From Diplodia intermedia (lineage: Eukaryota; Ascomycota; Dothideomycetes; Botryosphaeriales; Botryosphaeriaceae), in the NCBI GenBank assembly GCA_021495925.1, contig JAKEKT010000070.1, forward strand, positions 1 through 64,000: a stretch of DNA of 64,000 nucleotides. The letters run 5' to 3'. This document shows, one piece after another, positions 1 through 10,708 of the stretch; position 1 is the first letter of the stretch, and each line of letters opens with the position of its first letter. A program made the translations under genes and the position numbers. The notes under the pieces are model-generated. The model was not told the DNA's origin. It was given only the letters and a program-made list of their open reading frames with translations, and searched no databases.

Positions 1-186
1 CATGAGCTGCGACAGCCGCCCTTCGACGCCGATCCCCTTCGCTTCCAATTCGCATCTAATGCTCTGCCTCCGCCCTTCGGTCCTCGCGCTCCCCCCCAAA
101 ACAACCCACCCAACCACCCACCAAACACCCAAACACATACCTATACCCTTTTTAAACGCTTTATTGACCTTAAAACCCTTAATCAG
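1..186 (+). other. Probable intron tail of the Pol I subunit gene
   Basis: This stretch does not read as conserved RNA polymerase sequence. It ends with a pyrimidine/adenine-rich run and a cag acceptor at 184-186, directly before the codons for the conserved HTPDGTPCG block. The matching donor is not visible, so the intron probably starts before the window; part of this stretch could instead be an exon I cannot place. Confidence 0.45.
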
Positions 187-2456
187 CATACCCCTGACGG
201 GACGCCCTGCGGCTTGCTCAGCCACCTCTCGCATACCTGTAAGATTGCGACTTCAAACGTGGATGCCTCCGCAATTCCCCGTCTCGTTGCTCAACTTGGA
301 ATCTCAAGTGTCTCGTCAGCACAGCTCGAGGACAGCGTTGTTGTCCAGCTTGACGGTCAGATTCTTGGATACTGCTCTCCCAAGCAGGCTAAGGTCATTT
401 CTGACACCCTCCGTTATTGGAAGGTGGAAGGCACACATGGCGTCCCGAAGGAGCTAGAGCTTGGTTACATCCCGAACTCCAGTGGCGGCCAGTATCCCGG
501 TGTCTACATGTTTACTCAGGCTGCTAGGCTGTACAGGCCTGTCAAGTACCTTCCCCTGGACAGCCTTGACTATGTCGGTCCTTTCGAGCAACCCTACATG
601 TCGATCGCCTGTACCGAACCCGAAATCGCTTCGGGCGACTCTACGCACGTCGAGTACGACCCTACCGACATCTTGAGCATTCTCGCCGGGCTCACACCAT
701 TCAGCAACTACAATCAGAGTCCTCGGTACGTGTTTCTTTTCTTTTTTTTTTTTTACCATTGCATACCCCTTATACCTTTCGATCAAGATCTAACAGAAGC
801 AAAACAACAGGAATATGTACCAGACGCAGATGAGCAAGGTAATAAACTCCCCATGTTCAAAGAAGCGATCAAATACTGATTATGGCGAATAGCAAACGAT
901 GGGAACTGCAGGAACGGCCTCTGCATACCGGACCGACAACAAGTCGTACAGGCTGCAAACCGGACAAACACCAGTCGTTCGTCCGCCTCTGCACAACGAG
1001 TATGGGCTGGACAACTTTCCCAACGGTACGAATGCCATTGTTGCTGTCCTTTCGTACAGCGGCTATGACATGGATGACGGCATGATCATCAATTCTCGCG
1101 CGTTGCAATATGGATTCGGGCATGGAACCATCTACAAGACCAAGAAGGTTGAGCTGAATGAGGGCTCCAGGACCAAGGGGACTAAGAAAGTTTCGAAGCT
1201 CTTTGGCTTCGCACCCGACGGTCTTATCAAGGCAGAGTGGCGTCTCAAGCTTGACGATGATGGGTTGCCTCACATTGGCACTCTGATGCAGAAGGGTGAC
1301 ATCCTCTGTGCGTACCACCACGTTACTTACGATGCCGCTAGAGGGGAGTACATCAACAAGGATGGCCAAACCCACTTCGAGAAGTACAAGGACGACGAAA
1401 CAGGCTTCATTGAGGAGGTCCGTGTCATTGGATCCGAGACGGGTGCCGAGCCCCTCCAGGCAGTCAGCATCAAGATCCGTATCCCGCGTTCTCCTGTCAT
1501 TGGCGACAAGTTCTCTTCGCGTCACGGGCAGAAAGGTGTCATGTCTATGAAGATGCCAGCAGCCGATCAGGGTAAGCCGCCGCAAAGACTTCTTCGTCCA
1601 AGGATGCGCAAATCTGACAGACAACGCAGTTTTCAGCGAAACAGGAATCCAACCCGATGTCTTGATCAACCCCCACGCGGTACGTTAGCTCTCTTCTCGC
1701 ATCGGAGCACAAAGATGCTGACAGGTTCTGCCTCAGTTCCCATCCCGTATGACGATTGGTATGTTCGTGGAGTCGCTGGCTGGTAAGGCTGGTGCACTGC
1801 ACGGTCTTGCGCAGGACGGTACTCCATTCCGGTTCGACGAGCGCGACACTGCAGTCGACTACTTTGGTCATCAGCTCGCAAAGGCTGGTTACAACTTCTA
1901 CGGAAACGAACCCATGTACTCGGGTATCACTGGCGAGGAGCTCCAGGCCGACATCTACATCGGCGTCGTCTACTACCAGCGCCTGCGTCACATGGTCAAC
2001 GACAAGTACCAGGTCCGTACCACAGGTCCCAACAACGCGCTCACTGGTCAGCCAATCAAGGGTCGTAAGAAGGGTGGTGGTATCCGTATCGGAGAGATGG
2101 AGCGTGACGCCCTGCTTGCTCATGGCACCGCCCACCTGCTCCAGGACCGTCTCATGAACTGCTCCGACTACACCAAGGCCTGGATTTGCCGCGAGTGTGG
2201 TTCGTTCTTTAGCACAGCGCCGACGGTCAACGGATATGGCCGCGGCAAGCGCGGTGGAAGCATCACCAGGTGCAGGCGCTGCGCCAAGCCGGCGGAAGGG
2301 TGGGAGCCGAAGAGCGAGGTCTGGGAGGACGGTCAGGGGATGAGATTTACCGGTGGTGACTCGTGCGCGGTCGTGGCTATCCCAGGCGTCTTGAAGTATC
2401 TGGACGTGGAGCTCGCGTCGATGGGCATCAAGCTCAAGTTTGACACGGAGCCGTGA
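187..2456 (+). CDS. RPA135: RNA polymerase I second-largest subunit, 3' part
   Basis: This is the C-terminal 671 residues of the second-largest subunit (Rpa135/RPA2, usually about 1,200 aa) of the nucleolar polymerase that makes the 35S rRNA precursor. Exons are 187-725, 811-838, 893-1571, 1630-1679 and 1737-2456, all GT-AG, and the frame holds across all four junctions. Visible family blocks are HTPDGTPCG, NQSPRNMYQ, the catalytic-region GYDMDDGMIIN, RHGQKGV, SRMTIGMFVESLAGKAGALHG (a Pol I-like version of the hybrid-binding segment) and a C-terminal zinc-binding pair (CRECG ... CRRCAK). It ends YLDVELASMGIKLKF followed by a stop, as in the family. The N-terminal half lies before the window. 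Assignment to Pol I rather than Pol II or III rests on remembered sequence around the MTIGMFVES block. Confidence 0.93.
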
Positions 2457-3986
2457 GTCTCGCCTTGTGTTGGGCAAGGTGGGTCCTGATCTTTCGTTAT
2501 TATCGCGTTTTGGGTTCTCATCTGGGTAGACATGATCTGGAGTTGAGGTCTGGGAAATCTCAGAAGGACGGAAAAAGTTCAAGTGGTTTATATGATGAGA
2601 GATGGAAGTAGGGATGAAAGTTTCCAATGTTGGAGGATTTGCATTGTCGGGCGTTAGGCTCTTCATTTTCCGAGAGAGTGCTGTTCAATCTACAGTGTTT
2701 TTCATCTACCTGCCGGATCCATTAGTCTCCTGGTGGCAGTGTCTTTGGATTTTTCCACGCTGTATCTACAGTTCCTCTTGGTCAGTTTGTCCTTAAGTGA
2801 AAGAAAAAAGTCTCGTAAAGTGACCGAAGCAGTATGCGTTTCAGCGTAGTGGAACTGTAGATGCACGACATGTTAGCAATGTACAGTCCAGCGACATCCA
2901 TCCGAATCGACACGTCAACTGCGCAAAGAGTACTCCATAAATGTGTCCCTCGATCTGGTTACTTGTTTTCCTTCCATGCACAGCCCAATTCCCAATTCCT
3001 ATACTACCATCGAGAAGAGCAGAATCAAGAACAGCAGGTATGCTTTTTCCGACAGATAGAACAATCCAGGGGAAACAGAAGGACGCTCAGAGTCGACCAT
3101 CAGGTGGCGCCAAATGGCACGTACCCAGCGCTCCGAAAGTAGACCAAGTCCTAGCTGGTTCCGTGCGTGGCCTTTCACTTCCGTTACTATCTTATTTACC
3201 ACCAACGGTCTTCCTTGATGTCGTCACAGTGTGTTGCAAAATGAGTTAAATGACTGAGCCCACGTATATAGAGATACTGCAAACTGATTACGTGGGTAGT
3301 GGAATCCTATGTCTAGACGTGTTTGCGTGGGTTGAAACTCGCATTCACGTCCGGATGCCTGCTTCAACTGCCCACCATGGAAGAGACCAGAAGTGACCAA
3401 CTGCGGAGGTCAGAGCCCCGACACCTCGCATCTACCACCGCACATGACACCGGCGTCTTTCCCGCCGCGCCAGAGCCACGCGCCGCCGCTTGGTAGACGT
3501 GCTTAAATGCCTCCCATCTGCCCCGGCGCAACCTGACCTTTACCTTCCCTCTCCCAACCACCCTTGCCCGTTACCAGCCTGTCTGTCCTGAACGCAACAT
3601 CGTAGGCGCGCCCACAACCTCGCTCCCTCTGTCCGTCACTCACAGTCAACAGTTCCTCGACGGCTTCAGCGGCGCCAGCCTGAGATTCCTGGCCCCGACC
3701 CGCCTTGCGCACCGTCACCCGCTCTGCCCCATTGCCGCCTCGCCCTACCGACCGCCGCAACGACCACCTCACTCTGCCGCTGTCGGTACTCAGAGTCGCT
3801 TGCGCCGACCGACTACTTCGGCGGCACCAGCGCAGTATTTCTGGCACTGCCCAGCAGCGTCACCACCGGCACCTTCGTCGTCACCTCTTCCTCTCCGCGC
3901 ATTAACTTCACCTTGCCGCCATCGCGTTACCGAGACACCCACCGCACCCTCATCCAGTCGACCTTTCAATCCCTCCCGCCGCAACA
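2457..3986. other. Intergenic region, no gene seen
   Basis: About 1.5 kb between the Pol I subunit and the zinc-finger gene, both transcribed to the right. It should hold the 3' UTR of the first and the promoter and 5' UTR of the second. The last 450 bases are C-rich and T-rich, as in many fungal leaders. A TATA-like stretch (tatatag) lies near 3265, but it is too far from the next start to assign. No convincing reading frame was found. Confidence 0.6.
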
Positions 3987-6949
3987 ATGCCGCCGCGCCG
4001 TCAGGCACCCCCCCAGGATGACCTATCACAGGACCCCGCCTCACTCACGGACCTCGCTGAAGAAGGCATGAAAGTCTGCACAAGCTGCGAACGGGATCTG
4101 CCTTTGAGCCAGTTCAACGGTCAGAAAGGGGGGGAAACCAAGACATGCGAGAGATGTCGTACCAACAATTCCAAGGCTAATCGCCGCCGGCGCGAAAAGA
4201 AATTAGCGAAAACCCGCTCGAATGAGGTCGAATTGGCGCCTCCGCCTCACTCAAATTCTGATGACAACCTATCGGAAGGCTCAGCTCCAGGTCGCGACGT
4301 CCCGGCAGAAGACACAAAACTCTGCACGCGTTGCGAGAAGCAGCGTCCTTTAAGTTCGTTTATTGGCAAGAGTGGACAGCAAAACAAACAATGCAGACGC
4401 TGTCTTGATTTTGATAAGGCCTCGAAGGCCAGGAGAAAGGCCTACACAGCAGAATTATCGTCATCTACTCCTGCAGTTCTCGACCCTCAGGAAGAAAGCA
4501 AGCAGTATTGTTCTTACTGTGAGCAGGACTTGCCTCGAAGACACTTTGTTACCATTACAGGAAGGCCAGTCATCATGTGCTTTCAGTGTCGGCAAAAGTA
4601 CTCGAGGAAAAGGGGAAGCGATGGCGATACCACATCGCCTAGCTCGAAGAGGCTGAAGAGCGCGGCAGATGCGCTGCCATCTGAGCCCCCTCTTCCGGTC
4701 GCTAAGAGCTTCATCTGCGATGAGTGTGGCCATGTGTTCCCGAACGGAGAAAGGCTTGGCGCTCACAAGACGGATATGCATACTGAAGACCAGCAGCTTG
4801 TTTGTTTTGAGTGCCCCGCAAACTCTCGGACGCACAGGAATCGGAAGCGTCTTAGAGACCATAAGAGGAATGCTCATGGCAAGAAAATGAAACTTCGGTG
4901 CTCTCACATAAAGTGCACCAGCAAACACAGCAAAAAAGTGTACGAAACTCAACATCGTCTAAATAGGCATGTTCGCAGAGCCCATTCAGAACATAAGAGA
5001 CTTCCATGTCCAGAATGCAATGTTAAACCGCTTCGGACCAACGAACTTCTTCAACAGCACATCAAGCGCCATCATCGGCGAAAGGGCTACAAATGCAATG
5101 TTTGCGGACGGGATTTTGATACAGCTTCAGAGCTCGACGGACACTTCTCGAGCGCCCACCCAAAGCTATTTTGCGAGGAGGATCCTGACTGCGAAGAGCA
5201 GTTTATTAGGGCCGGAGATCGGTTGAGGCATGTTGTCTTCGCACATGGGCGTCTTGACTTACGCATAGACGCTCCGTCGCCAGGAGCGCCAATTTCAAAA
5301 CAACAAGAGATGTTGAAGACTCGCGTGGAGAAGGCCTCCTCCGAGGCATCCGCGGGTAGACTCAACGACGAGGTCTCACATGAGATTAATGACGGGAGTC
5401 ACGGCGAGAATGATGACGAGAGTCACGGCGAGAATGACTACGTGGCTGATAACGAGACTGACGGAGAGAAAGACGGAGGTCACCACAAAGAGACCAACGA
5501 GGAGACCTTCGAAGAGACCTACGCAGAGACCGACGAAGAGAACGACGAAGAGGATGATGAAGAGGGCCACTATGAGAGCGGCGAAGAGAGCGACGACGAG
5601 AGCGACGACGAGAGCGACGACGAGAGCGACGACGAGAATGACGAAGAATCATCCTCCGACACGGATGAATGGGAAGAGTATGGGCGCATTGAGTCTTGCC
5701 TGATTTTCAACGAATTCAGGATCGGTAAGGCACCATAGACCCCAGAATAATGATGTGAAGCTAATTCTCTACAGCGAGACACCCCACGGCATTTCTAAAG
5801 ATCGAACAAGAGGCCCCCAAGTGTCCAGGTCCCGCGCGCCGCGGCGATCCGCCGAGACCGTGCCCGTACGGGTTGACCCTCAGCACAGAGACTACACACT
5901 TGTACTTGCGAGAGGGTTTCAACGTGGCAGGAAACTCCGTATGGGACTACCTCATCCTAGAGAGTAGGTGTGCTCTTTGCTCGGTGGATTGCAAACTCGG
6001 GCACGACGGTCACTTTCTCGGCTCAAGTCGCCGAGCGCAGTGCCAAGTGCGCGGATGCCTCGCCATGGGGTTCAAGCAGGTAGCGAAGTATTGCTACCCG
6101 CATTTTATGCAGGCTTCACTGTTCCTTGGTGCATTGGGGCGGGGGCGATCCGGTACTTCCGCCGAAAAGGCAATAATGCCTATGTTTACAGCAAAGGATG
6201 TCAACCTTGCCTTGGACAACATGAAGAACAAGAATATCGATATCCCTCCAAACATCAAGTTCTTATCCAACCTGCTGAACGGCTCCGGCGAGGAAAGGCC
6301 GCGACTGTGGTTCATCGACACAGAGTTCGGCCAGAACAGACTCATCGCCGGGAGCCAATACTGCAAAGAGGTGGCGATCGTCAACGCAAAGGGAGAATGC
6401 GTGTTGAAATTGGAGTTTGCAAAGCAAAGTTCAGGGATTATCTCTAAGGATGATGGAGAACGACTGGCCCAAGCAATCAAAGAGTGTAACATACAGGCCG
6501 GCGACTACATGATAGAATACGCCTCGTACAATGTGGACACAGGCTTGGTCCGACGCGCTCTAAGCGAAAGCGGGCAAGACACCACAATACTTCCGCCCAA
6601 GAACCACTGTTACCATCTTGTACGGAGCACGAGGGCTATCATCAAGGCCATCATTCCCAAGTTAAAGAATTTCAGTCAGGAGGTGCTATTCCGCATCTTC
6701 TTCATGAGGCACCAACTGGTGGGAAAAAACCACCATGCTGACGTCGACGCCCTCCAGCTTCAGCTACTATTCTTCAAGGTCCTAGTCCCCTTCACCAAAG
6801 CACCGGCTGAGAGGAGTTTCAATCCCTCCGTGCTCAAGTCAGTCAAGGAATTTTTCCCCCAAACCACCGCCCATTTGAAACAGCAGACTCTGGATAGTTG
6901 GATGTTGCAGACAAGCAACTCCCACGAAGACTCCGAAGATCAAGAATAG
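3987..6949 (+). CDS. Zinc-ribbon / C2H2 zinc-finger protein fused to a DEDDh exonuclease-like domain
   Basis: Two exons, 3987-5724 and 5775-6949, encode about 970 aa. The 50-nt intron (gtaagg...ctacag) keeps frame exactly. The start has a good context (caacaATG). Domains in order: three repeated short zinc ribbons of form C-x2-C...LP..F...C-x2-C near residues 31-58, 113-139 and 175-201, somewhat like Stc1-type or phage-type ribbons; six C2H2-like fingers at about 243-420; an acidic, repetitive linker at about 450-565 that includes DDES repeats; a Cys/His-rich segment near 645-690; then an exonuclease-like domain. In that domain I see DTE at about 761-763, an Asp in YNVDTG near 834, and the HHADVDA motif (HxAxxD) near 899, which together match the DEDDh set. 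It could bind nucleic acid and trim RNA or DNA, but that is inference. I do not know a named orthologue. Confidence 0.8.
5586..5633 (+). repeat. Four perfect 12-bp tandem repeats coding for ESDD units
   Basis: The unit gagagcgacgac occurs four times in a row within the acidic linker of the zinc-finger/exonuclease gene. Looser acidic repeats extend across about 5380-5660. Repeats of this type change copy number easily, so the linker length may vary between strains. Confidence 0.9.
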
Positions 6950-8854
6950 GGAACTGGCTGGAGCTGACGGACCAAAGGAACTACACCTGAGACGGAGATA
7001 ATGGAACCTCAATGCAATGGGCAGTGGTGGAATTCCTGGCGAAAATCGAGAAGAAGAAGCAGGGGAAACTCGGGGGATTGCGGGAAAACGGTTTCGGAGG
7101 CATTCTTGCGGTTTGACTGCTGTTGTGATTCTTGCTGAGCGGGCTTAGCCGATTCTTACTTATCAGACACACTATTAAAAATGGGCAGGTGAAGGAGACA
7201 AACAGACGTGAATGTGAATTATGGATTTGCGGAAACACATCAAGACATGGAATTCTACCGCCCAACATCTCAAATGTCCAGACTTCACACCTCGCCATTC
7301 CAAAGCAAGTGACAAAAAGATTTTGGCCTTCTAAGCTCACCGAGGTAAATGCAGGTAGTTGAAGACACGTCCAGATCTTATATTCAACTACTCATCCCAC
7401 GTGAGTATGGTGGAGCATCTCCACGAGGCAGATGCGGGTGGGCTAATTTATTTTGTCATCCGCTGTGTTTTGATGATCAAAAGCATGTTGGTGGCGACCA
7501 CGGCCGTAGTCATGTAAACGTCATTCAATACGGTTTCCACGCTAGAATACCGCCGCCGAAGTCGCCGAAATAAGACGGGAAAAGGAGATGAACAGGGCAA
7601 GAGAAAAGTAAAGAGGTAGATCAGACTTGGCTTAGGATGCCCTGAGTGTTCGTTCTGCAGGAGTGTGGAAGTAAAAATCAAGATGTAACGAACGGTCGAC
7701 TTCTGGGGAGAATTTGAAACCGCCCCAGCCAAAAGCAAGTAGGACGGACAGAAAGAACAACTCCCGCTTGGAACCTCTATGGTCTACCACAGCCTGAAGG
7801 CGCTGTTACGCAGTTGCCGCAGCTGTTGTATCTTCCTCGGACAACAGTCAACATAGTCCCCCAGCCAAACACAAAGCATGCTCATCAAGGAAACGAAAAG
7901 GGAAAAAGCCAAGGATTATTTCCAGCCCAGCAAAAAAACCCCTTACCTGTGGTCACGCACCAGCCCTAAAGCTAGTTTGCGGGGGCGTGATCGATGACGC
8001 CAACTGCACAGATGGGATGCGTAGTGGTGAGCAGGTGGCGCTCGGTCCAGCCACGCGACCCGGGACCCTTTGCACCAAGTGAGACATAAGCCTGTGGGGC
8101 AACGCTCAGACACCCGCTCTGCCGTGGTGTCCAGAGGGAGCGCGCTCACGGTGGATGGGGAAGATGGTGGGTTTCAGTAACGCACTCAAATGACAAAGGA
8201 GATTGAAAGATTTGATTCGCAAGCGGTGAATCCATGCGATGCGTGTGTGATATTCGGCGGGAAAGGCGGGCACGACCCTCCTAGTGCCTCCAGTAGAAGA
8301 AACAGTGGTGAGAGCGATGCATGCCTGCTTAATGGCAGGACATTGAACAAATGGCCTCCAACGACCGCTCTCGGACCCTTAGGAGCACCGAGGGGAAAAC
8401 AATTGCTTCAAAAGATCAACTGGACAATCTCTGAATCCAAAACATGATGGCAAGGCCAACAGTGCGGTAGGAAACGGGGTATGTTAAGAGTGGGATATCC
8501 GAGAACCCAAAAACCCCGCCGATGGGACAAAATTGAGAGATCCATTGCAATAGAATATAGGAGATGCGAGACCAAACATGAATCCGCTTGCCAGTTCGTC
8601 TATGCAAATAAAGGGTAGACCAATCCACGTGCCCAGAAACGTCCAAAGGAAACAACTGGAAATCCTACACACATCAATCACCGCTCATTGCTCTAAGGGA
8701 GGTGACATGTTCCATGCTCATCCATCCGCTCTATAGGTATCGCTCTTGCGCACAAACACTTATGAGATACAAACAAAAGAAACCCATCATCACGCTGAAA
8801 AAGAAATCTTCGTCTACTCTCCCTCTTGCAAAGCCGCTAACAAACAGGGTATCT
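6950..8854. other. Intergenic region between convergent genes
   Basis: About 1.9 kb between the exonuclease-fusion gene (+) and the 617-aa protein (-). Both genes end here, so it should carry two 3' UTRs. Base composition is mixed and there are only short, unconvincing reading frames. I saw no tRNA, repeat or family motif. Confidence 0.55.
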
Positions 8855-10708
8855 TCAAACTTCGCCCCAGGTGGCGGCACTGGGCGCGCCAGCGGGCCCA
8901 CTTCCGACGCTACCACCGAGGTCCCAGTAGTTCCTGCTGCTTCCGCTTCGCTTGCTCCGTCGAGTGCTGTGGCTCGCGCAGCTAGACCCGGCGTTCCTGT
9001 TGCTCAGGCGAGAGCGCTGCAGGTTCGCTCTGCTCACAGGCACAGGGACGGGCACAGTGATGGTCGTCGTCGCCGTGGCGTTGGGTGCCGGGCGCGACGA
9101 CGATGCGAGCTGCTCCGAGTGCGCCTGTGCAGACGACGTGGGCAGGTTGCGGCTGACGAGCGGGTGGTGCTGGCGGATCAGGGCCGCGCGCTCCTGACTG
9201 CCGGCGGTGCTGTCGGCGCCTTTCGGCTGAAAGGGATTCGCGCTGTCTCTCCGGTTGGGAGAACTCCCGTTGACCGGCGACGTCGGTCTAGAGGAAAACC
9301 GCTCCTTGAGAAAGTTGAACACCATCTTCACGTCGAGGTCGCGCTCCCAGTATTCGCGCTCGTGCTGGGCTTGCGCCGACGTTTCAAATGCAGCAGGCTC
9401 CGGCTCAGGCTCTTCTTCAATACCCCAAAGAGAGGCCTCGCTGTAAGATGGTTGAGGGGGGCCGGTGGGCGCAAAGTTGATATTAGAAATGGATTGGGAT
9501 TGAGTGACGTCGGGCGTAGTGCCTGAAGAGGCGGGAACACTTAGTCGTCGGGTAGCAGTGCTGTCGGCGGAGATTGAAAGGCCAGCATAATCCGGAGCTT
9601 CTTGCGTCCGAAGGTATGTTGAGAACGCCCCAGGGTGCTCGGAAAGCTGGTTGACTAGAACACCAAGTTCTCGTGATATCCGCTCGAGCAACCGCTGCTC
9701 CCAGGAGTCGTGGGCAGACAAGTTATCCTCGGATTCAGCGGCTGCCGCGGCCAGGACGTCCTTCGGATCCGGTCCGGAAGCTGTTGAAGTGGCTTCTGCC
9801 GGTAATGATTCGCCCAGAATGACGGATAGGAGGTTCTCATCGATTCCCATGAGGTCGCGGATGACACGGCGGGTGAAGCGTTGCCAGAAGGATTCACCGT
9901 CTGAATCGGCGGGAGAGGTGCCAAGTTGGGAGGCATCAGCTGCGGATGGTTCAGTAGCAGGCCTGCTGCTCTCTTCCATGGTACTGCCAGTAGTTGACTT
10001 CGCGATGGTGACGCGACTCATCCGTCTCCGTCTCCTGGTTTCTCTTTCTATCTCGTCCAGCAGAGCGCGGCTCTGCTCGAGTCGCCACCGTTCAATGCGT
10101 TCTCTCCTCTCGTCGTGCTCAAGCGTTTCTGTCTCTTCAAGTATGTCTAACCTTCTCTGCACGCTAGACCTCCGCCTTGCCACCTTCGTCTTCCTGGGGC
10201 TCGCATTATATCTTTCGAACTGCCACAACTGTTCCTGCACGGCTGCACTGCTCGATGGAAATGTGCCAAGACCATCGTGGGTCGGGAACACCGTTTGGCT
10301 GCTCTCCCCGGCTTGTTGCACGTTCAACGACGGCTCGTGGAACGCATGTAGGCCGTCATCCAAGCTGTCCAGCTCCTCGGTATCAGCCTCGTCCTCGGGG
10401 TCCGTGCCTTGGCACGTTAGGTTGTCCTCGTCGTCGCGCTCGTCGTAGCCTTCGGACCTCGCTGCGGTATCGAGGGAGCCAAAGTCGCTTAGCTGCGAGA
10501 TTCCGACTGTGCGAGGGGTGCGCTCGGTGGAGGTGGTGTGGGTGCGACCGTCAACCGAAGGCGAGAAGAGGACCCATTCCTCGGACTCGACGATGGAGTG
10601 CTTGCGGTGAGGCGATACGGAAGCCTGCTCTACGGGGTGCTGCTGAGCGGGCTGGGAGAAAGAAAGAGGACGAGCGGGCCGCGGCCGCTGCGGCTGCTGG
10701 AAGGCCAT
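8855..10708 (-). CDS. Uncharacterised 617-aa serine-rich protein
   Basis: A single open frame of 617 codons starts at an ATG at 10708 and needs no intron. I do not recognise the family. The protein is rich in Ser, Glu and Arg and largely low complexity. The N-terminal third is acidic, with a conserved-looking segment EEWVLFSPS near residues 43-51. A basic helix-like region around residues 195-235 (many Arg and Glu) could form a coiled coil. A more ordered block near 330-365 reads WEQRLLERISRELGVLVNQL and may be an amphipathic helix. A further block, REYWERDLDVKMVFNFLKER, precedes a Ser/Pro-rich tail. There is no signal peptide and no clear membrane segment. I assign no function. The uninterrupted length and the coherent composition argue that it is a real gene. 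Confidence 0.75.
   Translation of the reverse strand: MAFQQPQRPRPARPLSFSQPAQQHPVEQASVSPHRKHSIVESEEWVLFSPSVDGRTHTTSTERTPRTVGISQLSDFGSLDTAARSEGYDERDDEDNLTCQGTDPEDEADTEELDSLDDGLHAFHEPSLNVQQAGESSQTVFPTHDGLGTFPSSSAAVQEQLWQFERYNASPRKTKVARRRSSVQRRLDILEETETLEHDERRERIERWRLEQSRALLDEIERETRRRRRMSRVTIAKSTTGSTMEESSRPATEPSAADASQLGTSPADSDGESFWQRFTRRVIRDLMGIDENLLSVILGESLPAEATSTASGPDPKDVLAAAAAESEDNLSAHDSWEQRLLERISRELGVLVNQLSEHPGAFSTYLRTQEAPDYAGLSISADSTATRRLSVPASSGTTPDVTQSQSISNINFAPTGPPQPSYSEASLWGIEEEPEPEPAAFETSAQAQHEREYWERDLDVKMVFNFLKERFSSRPTSPVNGSSPNRRDSANPFQPKGADSTAGSQERAALIRQHHPLVSRNLPTSSAQAHSEQLASSSRPAPNATATTTITVPVPVPVSRANLQRSRLSNRNAGSSCASHSTRRSKRSGSSRNYWDLGGSVGSGPAGAPSAATWGEV

Noticed and set aside
1545..2666. 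Minus-strand frame of 373 codons
   Set aside because: It lies antisense to the Pol I subunit exons, whose conserved motifs are clear. It is a codon-pattern shadow.
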